The notes under the pieces were generated by a model. The model was not told the origin of the DNA, made no database searches, and worked only from the letters and a program-made list of their open reading frames with translations. The translations under genes and the position numbers were made by a program. A stretch of 64,000 bases of DNA from a virus: positions 1 through 64,000 of the IMG/VR virus record IMGVR_UViG_3300048672_001165. One strand, written 5' to 3'. Of the stretch, positions 16,862-23,937 are shown piece after piece. The first letter of the stretch is position 1, and every line of letters begins with the position of its first letter.

Positions 16862-19087
16862 ATGTCTACCAAACTCCAACTGGCATCCCTGATGAGCGGC
16901 TCGGCCGGCGTCAGCGCTGCTGCCTCGATTCCGACCAACTCGGTCAAGCTCACCGACGTCATCACCGGCCTGATGCAAGGCCAAGGCAGCTCCTACGTGG
17001 ACCAGGGCGTCGCCGGCAAGTACCTGTCGGCCGAGTCCTACGACGGTGCTGTGCGCGAGAAGCTCACCGGTGCTGTGCAGAACCTGCAAGCCCTGCTGGG
17101 CCAAGCCTTCAACCAGGCTGACATCACCCCGGCGGCTCGCCCGGGCTTCGCTCAAGAAGCTGCTGCGGTCTTCGGCGGCATGGCCGCTCGCAACATCAAG
17201 CAGGCCATGGCCACCGCGCCGCGCAGCCGCGAGCAGATCGCTGCTGCCTTCGCCGGCAACGAGTTCGTCACCGTGGTCGGCAACGACGCTGGTGTGATGG
17301 CTCTGGAGTCGCACCCGGCCCTCGAAGCCTACAACGAGACGCAGAACTCCAACGCGGTCGCCAACACGATCAGCTACAACCTGCAAGCCGCGCGCCAAGA
17401 CAGCTTCGGTGAGACCTTCTTCCCGACGACCGTCCTGACCCACGACAACATCGGCGCCCAAGTCGAGATGACCGTTCACCTGGTCTACGACGAAGTCAAG
17501 CGCTCGATGGCTGGTGCCGTCTCCAACTTCGGCCGCATCAACATCATCAAGGCCTTCGTCGATCCGACGATCATCCGCAACGACCAGACCCGCCTCTATC
17601 CGGTGGTCCGCTCGGGCGGCGCCGACGTCGACACGACCGCCAACTTCGTGGCCTCGACCGATGTCGCTCCGATCTCGATCGTCCAGGACAAGCTGCCGGT
17701 CACGACCGCTCCGCTCAAGATCGGTCAGACCTTCGACCTGATGGCCGTCTCGCAACGCGCCGCGCTGGTGGCTGCTGGTGTGCTCGACCAGACCGACGAC
17801 ATCGATCCGTCCATCACCCTGGACGCGATCTACATCAAGCTGGGTGCCAACGGCGGCAACAAGGTCCTGAAGTTCCCGGTGGCCGACATGGCCGGTGCGG
17901 ACTTCAACCAAGCTGTTCAGGGCAACACCCGCACGATGTCGCTGAACTTCAACAACCGCGACCTGATGGTTCTGCCCACGACGACCGACGTCACCGGCGC
18001 TCCTGTGGCGCAGCTGGCTGCTGTGGCCGGCTACACTGCTCGCCTCAAGGTCAGCCTGTTCGGCCAGGTCACCCTGGACACGGGTGAAACCACCGTCAAC
18101 GCCGCTGCGACTTCGGTCTCGCGCGTCATCGACGTCAACGGCAACGTGCTGGATCTGGGCGCCGGCGTCGGCGCGCAAGTCGCTGCGCTGTTCACGGGTG
18201 CAACCGTGGTCGGCTACGACCTGCGTGCCTGGCTGACCAACGCCAACCGTCGTCAGCGCGGCCAGCTGATCGACACCCAGACCTACCGCACGATGTACAC
18301 CGTGCCGCGCCTGCCGCCGGTCACGGCGCTGCGTCCGCTGGGTGCTTCGGAAGCCAACGACGGCAAGCTGGTGGAAACGCTGGTGCTGACCACCCGCATC
18401 CGCACCTCGAACGCGGCCGTGGCGGCCCTGCAGAACGCCGAGCGCGTCCTGTCGAACTGGGTCGGTCAAGCTGATCCGACGGTCCAGGTCCCGGAAATCC
18501 TGGGTCCGGCAGCTCGCCTGGTCAACCCGGTCTTCATGTCCGATTCGATCAACGTGACGGAAGTCGCCGCGCTGACCGACGAGGAGAAGATCGCCAACAT
18601 CCGCGCCAAGCTCGTCAACAAGCTGCGCGACATGGCCACCCGCATGTGGACGACGTCGGCCTACGGTCCGGCGGACGAAGCCATCACGGGCGCGGCCGGC
18701 AAGCCGCTGGTGCTGATCGGCGTCGATACCGACGTCTATCGCTACCTGTCGATCGACGGCGACACCCGTCTGCTGGGCGACCAGTTCGACGTGCGTCTGG
18801 TGACGACCTACAACAAGGAAGTCTACGGCAAGATCTACATGACCTTCGGCAAGGCCGAAGCCATCGGCTCTGGCGTGCCGCACCCGCTGCACTTCGGCAC
18901 CATGTTCTGGTGTCCGGAAGTCACCGTCATGGCTCCGATCCAACGCAACGGTCAGACCTCGTTCGAACTGACCACGGCTCCGCGTTTCCGTCACGTCGTC
19001 ATGCTGCCGATTCTGGCCAAGATCAACGTGACCGGCATCAAGGAAACCATCGATACGAAGATCCCGGTCTTCTTCCACACGGTCTAA
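16862..19087 (+). CDS. Major capsid protein (741 aa)
   Basis: Forms the icosahedral head shell. Evidence: length close to the phiKZ-type major capsid protein (about 750 aa); extreme GC-rich codon bias (almost all third positions G or C) against neighbours of mixed codon use, the pattern expected of the most abundant virion protein; a good ribosome site (GAGGA); alanine-rich helical N-terminal region (about 1-110) followed by a mixed beta-rich body; no signal peptide. No protease-site motif is assigned. A 782-codon ORF on the opposite strand is a shadow of the GC-rich codons. Confidence 0.78.
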   Translation: MSTKLQLASLMSGSAGVSAAASIPTNSVKLTDVITGLMQGQGSSYVDQGVAGKYLSAESYDGAVREKLTGAVQNLQALLGQAFNQADITPAARPGFAQEAAAVFGGMAARNIKQAMATAPRSREQIAAAFAGNEFVTVVGNDAGVMALESHPALEAYNETQNSNAVANTISYNLQAARQDSFGETFFPTTVLTHDNIGAQVEMTVHLVYDEVKRSMAGAVSNFGRINIIKAFVDPTIIRNDQTRLYPVVRSGGADVDTTANFVASTDVAPISIVQDKLPVTTAPLKIGQTFDLMAVSQRAALVAAGVLDQTDDIDPSITLDAIYIKLGANGGNKVLKFPVADMAGADFNQAVQGNTRTMSLNFNNRDLMVLPTTTDVTGAPVAQLAAVAGYTARLKVSLFGQVTLDTGETTVNAAATSVSRVIDVNGNVLDLGAGVGAQVAALFTGATVVGYDLRAWLTNANRRQRGQLIDTQTYRTMYTVPRLPPVTALRPLGASEANDGKLVETLVLTTRIRTSNAAVAALQNAERVLSNWVGQADPTVQVPEILGPAARLVNPVFMSDSINVTEVAALTDEEKIANIRAKLVNKLRDMATRMWTTSAYGPADEAITGAAGKPLVLIGVDTDVYRYLSIDGDTRLLGDQFDVRLVTTYNKEVYGKIYMTFGKAEAIGSGVPHPLHFGTMFWCPEVTVMAPIQRNGQTSFELTTAPRFRHVVMLPILAKINVTGIKETIDTKIPVFFHTV

Positions 19088-19147
19088 TACGGCCGGCGGC
19101 CTTTGGTGGAGTAGGTTAAACTTGCTCCATTAAAGGACAGCATAATT

Positions 19148-19177
19148 GGCAGGCCTAGACGCCTGCCTTTTATGCCG
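19148..19177 (+). terminator. Terminator after the capsid gene, one of three near-identical copies
   Basis: GGCAGGC, loop CTAGAC, GCCTGCC (19148-19167), then TTTTATGCCGC. The same hairpin recurs at 56866-56884 (right arm altered at its end) and, with a changed loop, at 62076-62095. A partial GGCATAA-like box (AGCATAATT) precedes it. Confidence 0.85.
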
Positions 19178-19212
19178 CTTAGTAAGAACTGTATTGCAAT
19201 ATATCCAGGTTG

Positions 19213-19260
19213 TATATCACTATACTGAGACGAGTGTTGTCTCTGACCTATCCTCAAAGG
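19213..19260 (+). promoter_or_regulatory. Early-type promoter box and leader hairpin for a 34-aa gene
   Basis: TATATCAC at 19213-19220; leader stem GAGAC (19227-19231), loop GAGTGTT, GTCTC (19239-19243). AAAGGAG lies just before the ATG at 19269. Same order of elements as at 10007, 10662, 12156, 19735, 20526 and 62126. Confidence 0.6.
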
Positions 19261-19268
19261 AGTTGACT

Positions 19269-19373
19269 ATGACGATCGCTGATAAGTTGGACAATCTTTA
19301 TTATATCGACCGAGACTACTGGAACAACTTGGTGCACAACTACCAACAATCCCTCAAGAAAGAAAAGGTGTAA
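19269..19373 (+). CDS. Small early-type protein (34 aa)
   Basis: Unknown micro-protein, M-T-I-A-D-K-L-D-N-L then aromatic residues (Y-Y-I-D-R-D-Y-W) and a Lys-rich end. The ATG at 19269 is preferred over an upstream in-frame start at 19146 because AAAGGAG is 5 bases upstream and because the promoter box and leader hairpin lie between the two. Probably one amphipathic helix; no membrane segment. A short host-takeover peptide is plausible but is inference only. Confidence 0.6.
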   Translation: MTIADKLDNLYYIDRDYWNNLVHNYQQSLKKEKV

Positions 19374-19478
19374 AGATCTGTCAATTATTTTCCTTTTTTA
19401 CGTGTAGGCAAACCCGTAGAAGAAAAGATTGGTAGTGTCATGCGTGAGCCAATACTTATTTGTTAAAGGGGTAAAAAC

Positions 19479-19658
19479 GTGAAAATGCGAGTTAGACGTA
19501 AGTCTGTTAGTAGCCAAAAAACGTTTCCAAAATACAAGCTAGTACTTTCATCAACCAACATCCGTGTAAATCCCGGCGACACCATTGAGTTTAATGGTAA
19601 AGGGGTTTACAAGATCACTAGTGGGGTTAGAAATAACCTTACATTAGTAGTCCGATAA
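19479..19658 (+). CDS. Small basic protein (59 aa, GTG start)
   Basis: Begins GTG-AAA-ATG with AAAGGGG 6 bases before the GTG; the ATG at 19485 is the alternative start (57 aa). The N-terminus is very basic (M-K-M-R-V-R-R-K-S), followed by a short beta-type sequence (V-N-P-G-D-T-I-E-F-N-G-K-G-V-Y-K-I) that could be a small beta-barrel. Ends at a terminator. No promoter box is visible, so it is probably co-transcribed with the 34-aa gene. Possible nucleic-acid-binding peptide; function unknown. Confidence 0.55.
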   Translation: MKMRVRRKSVSSQKTFPKYKLVLSSTNIRVNPGDTIEFNGKGVYKITSGVRNNLTLVVR

Positions 19659-19664
19659 AATATC

Positions 19665-19708
19665 TCCTACAGTAGCCCTCAAAAGCTACTGTAGGAATTA
19701 TGCCGTCT
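19665..19708 (+). terminator. Terminator after the 59-aa gene
   Basis: 12-bp stem TCCTACAGTAGC (19665-19676), loop CCTCAAAA, GCTACTGTAGGA (19685-19696), then ATTATGCCGTCTTA. Confidence 0.8.
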
Positions 19709-19734
19709 TACAGGACTGCATTTTTTCTTAATCA

Positions 19735-19782
19735 CATATCACTACTCTGAGGTAAGGAATGTCTCTTTACCCAAGATGCTTT
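19735..19782 (+). promoter_or_regulatory. Early-type promoter box with conserved leader hairpin
   Basis: CATATCAC at 19735-19742; stem GGTAAGGA (19751-19758), loop ATGTC, TCTTTACC (19764-19771). Bases 19748-19782 are identical to 10675-10709. The stretch upstream (CTGCA, a T run, AATCACATATCACTA) is shared almost exactly with 62106-62135, so promoter and leader are conserved between unlinked loci. Confidence 0.7.
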
Positions 19783-19798
19783 ACTTTAGGAGATAAGC

Positions 19799-20140
19799 AT
19801 GACTGTTGTTGCTGTTCTGAATACCAACGGTACCGCCGAGTCGGTATTGAACGATGTCGCCCAAATGGGCGGCACGTTTATTAAGATCTGCCATGTGGCA
19901 CGTGGCGTAGTGGCCGTCCACGTGGACGGCCACCAGCGTCGGCTCAAAACCTTTCATCACGCGGGGTACCCGACTCGCGTAAAAGTCGGTGCAACATTGT
20001 ACGCTTCAATCGAAGCGTATTTTGAGAAGTACCCCGATGATGAATTGAGTTGGGTGGGAGGGCCTTCAGCTCTTCAAAGCGACCGCTTGCCAGCCTGGGT
20101 CAACCGAGTAGGGCGGCCGGTGAAGATCGTGAAGGGTTGA
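19799..20140 (+). CDS. Unknown early-type protein with hairpin-dense coding DNA (113 aa)
   Basis: Function unknown. A compact alpha/beta protein with no membrane or signal segment; TTAGGAG precedes the ATG. The coding DNA carries CGCCCA/TGGGCG (19858-19871), TGCCA/TGGCA (19890-19901), a perfect 24-nt palindrome with half-site GTGGCCGTCCAC (19910-19933), CCGACT/AGTCGG (19970-19989), and TACGCTTC, loop AATC, GAAGCGTA (20000-20019). The end of the gene (GGTTGACCC across the stop) can pair with GGGTCAACC at about 20097. Confidence 0.78.
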   Translation: MTVVAVLNTNGTAESVLNDVAQMGGTFIKICHVARGVVAVHVDGHQRRLKTFHHAGYPTRVKVGATLYASIEAYFEKYPDDELSWVGGPSALQSDRLPAWVNRVGRPVKIVKG

Positions 20141-20158
20141 CCCCTAAGGTATAACTAA

Positions 20159-20187
20159 GGGTCTGCTTCTACTATCATAGCAGACCC
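20159..20187 (+). terminator. Hairpin between 19799 and 20208 genes
   Basis: GGGTCTGC (20159-20166) pairs with GCAGACCC (20180-20187). There is no T run: it is followed directly by AGGAAAGGAA, the ribosome site of the 20208 gene. It may be an attenuator, an RNA-processing site or a stability element rather than a full terminator. Confidence 0.45.
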
Positions 20188-20207
20188 TTCAGGAAAGGAA
20201 TTAAGAT

Positions 20208-20453
20208 ATGAGCAGCGCTTGTGCAGCGCTGGTCGTGGCCGCACGTATGCGGCACACGGCCGCCCTACTCGGAGTTCAGCTGTGCCTTCGGGTCATGGCT
20301 GAATCCAAAATTGGCCCGAGCCACCGCGCTCAGGCCCTTGCAGAAATCCTGGTGGCGGAGTCCCGCCACCAGTGCAAGAATTGGCCGCTTATCGAGCGTC
20401 TCCTTGGAGACCTTGAGGCGGAGCTGGATATCGAGACAGGCTACAACCTGTAA
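20208..20453 (+). CDS. Unknown early-type protein with hairpin-dense coding DNA (81 aa)
   Basis: Function unknown; helical, no signal. ATG preceded by AGGAAAGGAA. Coding hairpins: AGCGCT/AGCGCT (20214-20230), GCCGC/GCGGC (about 20239-20253), 10-bp CTGGTGGCGG/CCGCCACCAG with loop AGTC (20349-20372), GTCTCC/GGAGAC (20398-20411), and a nested pair ending the gene: 11-bp CTGGATATCGA/TCGATATCCAG (20424-20464) around ACAGG/CCTGT, spanning the stop codon. Probably read through from the 19735 promoter. Confidence 0.75.
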   Translation: MSSACAALVVAARMRHTAALLGVQLCLRVMAESKIGPSHRAQALAEILVAESRHQCKNWPLIERLLGDLEAELDIETGYNL

Positions 20454-20466
20454 TCGATATCCAGTA

Positions 20467-20505
20467 GGGGAGGCTTTTATGCCTCCCCCCCTTTTATTTT
20501 TCTTT
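20467..20505 (+). terminator. Terminator after 20208 gene
   Basis: GGGGAGGC, loop TTTTAT, GCCTCCCC (20467-20488), then CCCTTTTATTTTTCTTT. The TTTTATGCC box forms the loop and right arm, as at 10611. Confidence 0.85.
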
Positions 20506-20525
20506 ATTCGAGCTTTTTAAAAGAC

Positions 20526-20575
20526 CATATTACCTCTTTGTGACAGTGCGGTTTCAAAAGAAACCGCTAGCTGTC
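20526..20575 (+). promoter_or_regulatory. Early-type promoter box with strong two-tier leader hairpin
   Basis: CATATTAC at 20526-20533. The leader holds GACAG (20542-20546) pairing with CTGTC (20571-20575) around an 8-bp stem GCGGTTTC, loop AAAA, GAAACCGC (20548-20567). The ATG of the membrane protein is 53 bases further on, with AGAGGA upstream. Confidence 0.6.
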
Positions 20576-20627
20576 TAAACTTTCCTTCTCTACAATCCAA
20601 TAAATCCAAAGAGGACGCTTTGTTCAA

Positions 20628-22220
20628 ATGAGTCTGGAACACAGTCAGCATCTGAACGATCACATGTCGGCAGCTAACATCTGCAGTGGCTTGCGCCCTG
20701 CAATGCTTACACAAAGTCCGACATTAAAAACACAAGTGGAGCAAGTCTCTATTGTACGTAGCCCAGACGGCCGTACAGTAGCTATGTCGTTTATTAACGC
20801 CAACTCCAAGTTTGTCAGCACAGTAGCTCCTGTCGACACACAAATTCAAACCAGCCTCAATCAAACATTCATCCAAACGGTACTTATTAACCGTACGGGT
20901 GAGCCGTGTATGGTCACAACGCGAAATGGTGCTCAGCTTCTCAGCAACACTCAGCATAGTGCCAGCACGCGCATGTTTATTGTGCGTCAAATTTATTCTT
21001 TCCCTGATCAAGCGTGTATCAAAGCGTTTGTAGATCAGATGTCTCAAGTGCACGGCAGTATTCGTACAGCTGCTGCAGACCTGCTTCTACAACAAGCCAA
21101 GAGCCACCTAGAAAACAGAAACCGATTTGGTCCTTACCAAATCGTCGTTGACCACCGCATCCCCCATACGGCACTGGAAGCTCAGTCTGCAGTGTACGAC
21201 CCCAATACAGATCTGGTCATTGCGCTCAAGAGTCATCATGACAAAGTGATGCCTCACCCCGGCTGTGACCAAGGGATGGTAGAAAAAGCGTTCAGTGAGT
21301 TTTGCCCTGAAGAAGCTCAGTCGTACTCACAACACCTCATCAAGGTTTGTGTGACGGGCACGCAAACCAAAGGACTTTACTATAAAGCCCTAGGCGCAGT
21401 GCATAGGGTCGAAACCAATACGGCTCAGCCGCCCATGCATCGTTTCATGAACGGACAACTGGGAGAAGAGATTCTCTCAGACTACGTGGAGTTGTATTCT
21501 AATCGACCTTCTGTCATTCTGAAACATGAAGGCGACTATATCACTCATCAAAGTACGGAGCATAAAGAGCCTGTACTGGTCTACCGCATTTCCCTAGAAG
21601 AAGCACGTACTCGCATGGGTCTATTTGACTCAGCGCTTCTTGCAGAAACCAACGGAGACCCAGATAAGGTAGATGCAGTCGCTAGTAAAGCCAACATCGC
21701 AGCACTTGAAGCAGAGATCCTCAACCTCAAGCGTCAAGATGCTATCCAAAAGAACATGTGGTCACAAGAAGATCACGAGCGTGAGATCGCTAAGATCAAG
21801 GTTCAAGCAGAAAAAGACCGCGAAGAAGAGATCAGACGTTTGAATGCAGAGCGACTCCGACTAGAGGAAGAACTCAAGAAAGCACATCTCAATCGCACAG
21901 AGCAAGAACTCAAGATCAAACACGCACAAGTCGAAGCCGATCAGAAACAACGTCACGCAGAAACCAATCACAGACACAGTCAATCAGATCACGAAAGCAA
22001 ATCCAGCATCGAAGGCATCAAACTGGCCGCAGCTGGTATTGGTTTAGCGGTCGTTGTTGCCACAGCGATTGTAAAACTATCTTCTGGGTTTGCAAGCGCA
22101 AGTCTGTTTGCACCAGCTGCTGCGCTGGCTGTGGGAGCTACCGTACTTTCATCAGTATCTTCTACAATCAGCTCAGGCATTAGTGATGCGTGGTCCACAG
22201 TGAAAGGATGGTTTTCTTAA
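20628..22220 (+). CDS. Early-type membrane protein with coiled coil (530 aa)
   Basis: Function unknown. Residues 1-340 form a soluble domain (H-R-F-M-N-G-Q, Y-I-T-H-Q-S motifs). About 355-455 is a highly charged coiled coil (E-E-I-R-R-L-N-A-E-R-L-R-L-E-E-E-L). About 461-512 holds two Gly/Ala-rich hydrophobic segments separated by a short turn, then W-S-T-V-K-G-W-F-S. This suggests a C-terminally anchored membrane protein with a large soluble head. The early-type promoter makes an early role at the cell membrane or at a phage-induced membrane compartment possible; that is inference. No lipobox or signal peptide. Confidence 0.8.
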   Translation: MSLEHSQHLNDHMSAANICSGLRPAMLTQSPTLKTQVEQVSIVRSPDGRTVAMSFINANSKFVSTVAPVDTQIQTSLNQTFIQTVLINRTGEPCMVTTRNGAQLLSNTQHSASTRMFIVRQIYSFPDQACIKAFVDQMSQVHGSIRTAAADLLLQQAKSHLENRNRFGPYQIVVDHRIPHTALEAQSAVYDPNTDLVIALKSHHDKVMPHPGCDQGMVEKAFSEFCPEEAQSYSQHLIKVCVTGTQTKGLYYKALGAVHRVETNTAQPPMHRFMNGQLGEEILSDYVELYSNRPSVILKHEGDYITHQSTEHKEPVLVYRISLEEARTRMGLFDSALLAETNGDPDKVDAVASKANIAALEAEILNLKRQDAIQKNMWSQEDHEREIAKIKVQAEKDREEEIRRLNAERLRLEEELKKAHLNRTEQELKIKHAQVEADQKQRHAETNHRHSQSDHESKSSIEGIKLAAAGIGLAVVVATAIVKLSSGFASASLFAPAAALAVGATVLSSVSSTISSGISDAWSTVKGWFS

Positions 22221-22282
22221 ACATACTTTTTAAAAAGAAACCAACATAAACATTACTTGCCTTTTTAAAGGAGAGCCTGCAA

Positions 22283-23923
22283 TTGATCCCACGTGATTTA
22301 CGCCAATACATCAGAGCATCAACCCCGCGTTTTAACAAGGAGGTGGCTGGTGGTTTGGTACACCACCACACCTTGTCACACGGAGAAAAGTGGATAGAGT
22401 CCATTTGGCGAATTGTCCAAGAGAGTTTGCCGCCTGGTCTGAAGTATATCGGCTCAGAGCGTTGTACACCTCAAGACGAAATTGCTCAGCTCGCTCGTAA
22501 GCGTTCAGCTATGACGGCGCAATTGGACTTAGCTGAGTCAAATTTCAGCATGCGCCAGTACCACCTTGAATACAACGGAGAAAAACTTCCTCCGGTGTAT
22601 ATGAGGCTACCTTATTTTGCGCGAGGTAACCACATCAGCATTTCTGGCAGCGGTTACGTCGCATCTCCAGTGTGCGCTGACCCCGCTATTTCGGTAGAGC
22701 CTCAGCGAATCTTCATTCGTTTGCTGCAGATCAAACTCACCGTCCAGCGGCTTCCTATCTACTACAACATCAATACTGGTACAGGAGTCGAAACAGTTAA
22801 CGTTGCGCACTCCAAGATTTGGAATGGTGCAATGGCCACAGGTGCCAATGAATCCATTCCAGCCTACACCACGATTGCTCACTACATCTTTGCCAAGTAT
22901 GGCTTGACCAAGACGTTTGAGTTGTATGCCAATTCAGATATTGAATACGGCACACAAGACAAGATCAATGAAGAGAATTACCCCAAAGATAAATGGGTGA
23001 TCTGTTCAGCCAGTCCTAACTTTACCAACTCTTCACGTCGGCGCTACAGTAAGCCGTGTGAGTTGTTGGTGGCAATTCCTATTGAGCAATACCAAAACAA
23101 CTCGATGGCGAAGTATTTGGTCGCAGGACTTTTCTACATCCTGAGCCATTTCACCTACCGACAACACTACATGGACGTGGACGATATCCGCATGTGGCGT
23201 TTGTTCCTCGGTATCTTGATCTTTGGTACCACTCGGCATGAGGGCGCCATTCCTGCAGATATTGATGAACATATATCATCTATGGACAAGTACATTGACC
23301 CTATCGTCAAAGTTAACTTGCAATCCCTAGGGTATGAAATCAACGACATCTATCAGCTGTTCTACTTGGTCTTGAGTAATATCGACAAGTGGATCATCCA
23401 ACGAGACACCGTAGGTAATACGCGTTACGGTAAAGAGCTAAGTGTACTCTACTACATCTACTTTGATCTGACCAGCTCCATCTTCCGGTTCTACTTTGAG
23501 CTGAGTAAGATTGCAAAGAAGTCTGAACTAACAGCTGCAAAAATAGCAGAAGCCCTAAGCACCATTCGTGCAGGCGCAGCATTTGATCTGAAGAAGACCC
23601 ACGGAGAACTGACCGTTGACGACTACGTTGGCGGTATCATGACGTTCAAGCCTACAGCCATGGTGATCCCACAAGCAGACACCACCAAAAACGCTCGTAA
23701 ACCCAGAATGAGCTTGGCTGATGACAAGTTTAAGTTTGACCCCAGTCATGCAACTGTCAACCATCTGATTGCGCCTACCAAAGCCAGTCCAGATGGGTCT
23801 ACACGCCTGAACCCGTATGTCCACCTCTCAGATGGCTGCAAGATCACGCCCAATCCTGAATTTAGCGAACTCATTGAAGCATCTCGCATGATCCTCATTG
23901 GAGCTTATAACCAATACTTCTAA
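22283..23923 (+). CDS. Unknown protein, TTG start (546 aa)
   Basis: Function unknown. TTG at 22283 is chosen because AAAGGAG precedes it by about 9 bases. Soluble, with Tyr-rich alpha/beta regions and a basic Pro/Lys patch near the C-terminus; no signal or membrane segment. The next gene starts 14 bases after its stop, so the two are co-transcribed and may act together. The late-gene setting next to portal and capsid suggests a virion or assembly protein, not proven. Confidence 0.75.
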   Translation: MIPRDLRQYIRASTPRFNKEVAGGLVHHHTLSHGEKWIESIWRIVQESLPPGLKYIGSERCTPQDEIAQLARKRSAMTAQLDLAESNFSMRQYHLEYNGEKLPPVYMRLPYFARGNHISISGSGYVASPVCADPAISVEPQRIFIRLLQIKLTVQRLPIYYNINTGTGVETVNVAHSKIWNGAMATGANESIPAYTTIAHYIFAKYGLTKTFELYANSDIEYGTQDKINEENYPKDKWVICSASPNFTNSSRRRYSKPCELLVAIPIEQYQNNSMAKYLVAGLFYILSHFTYRQHYMDVDDIRMWRLFLGILIFGTTRHEGAIPADIDEHISSMDKYIDPIVKVNLQSLGYEINDIYQLFYLVLSNIDKWIIQRDTVGNTRYGKELSVLYYIYFDLTSSIFRFYFELSKIAKKSELTAAKIAEALSTIRAGAAFDLKKTHGELTVDDYVGGIMTFKPTAMVIPQADTTKNARKPRMSLADDKFKFDPSHATVNHLIAPTKASPDGSTRLNPYVHLSDGCKITPNPEFSELIEASRMILIGAYNQYF

Positions 23924-23937
23924 GGACTGTCCCCAGT

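Noticed and set aside
16730-19078. 782-codon minus-strand ORF opposite the capsid gene
   Set aside because: It mirrors the GC-rich codons of the capsid gene, has a low-complexity Arg/Val/Asp/Gly-rich composition and no ribosome site. It is a shadow.
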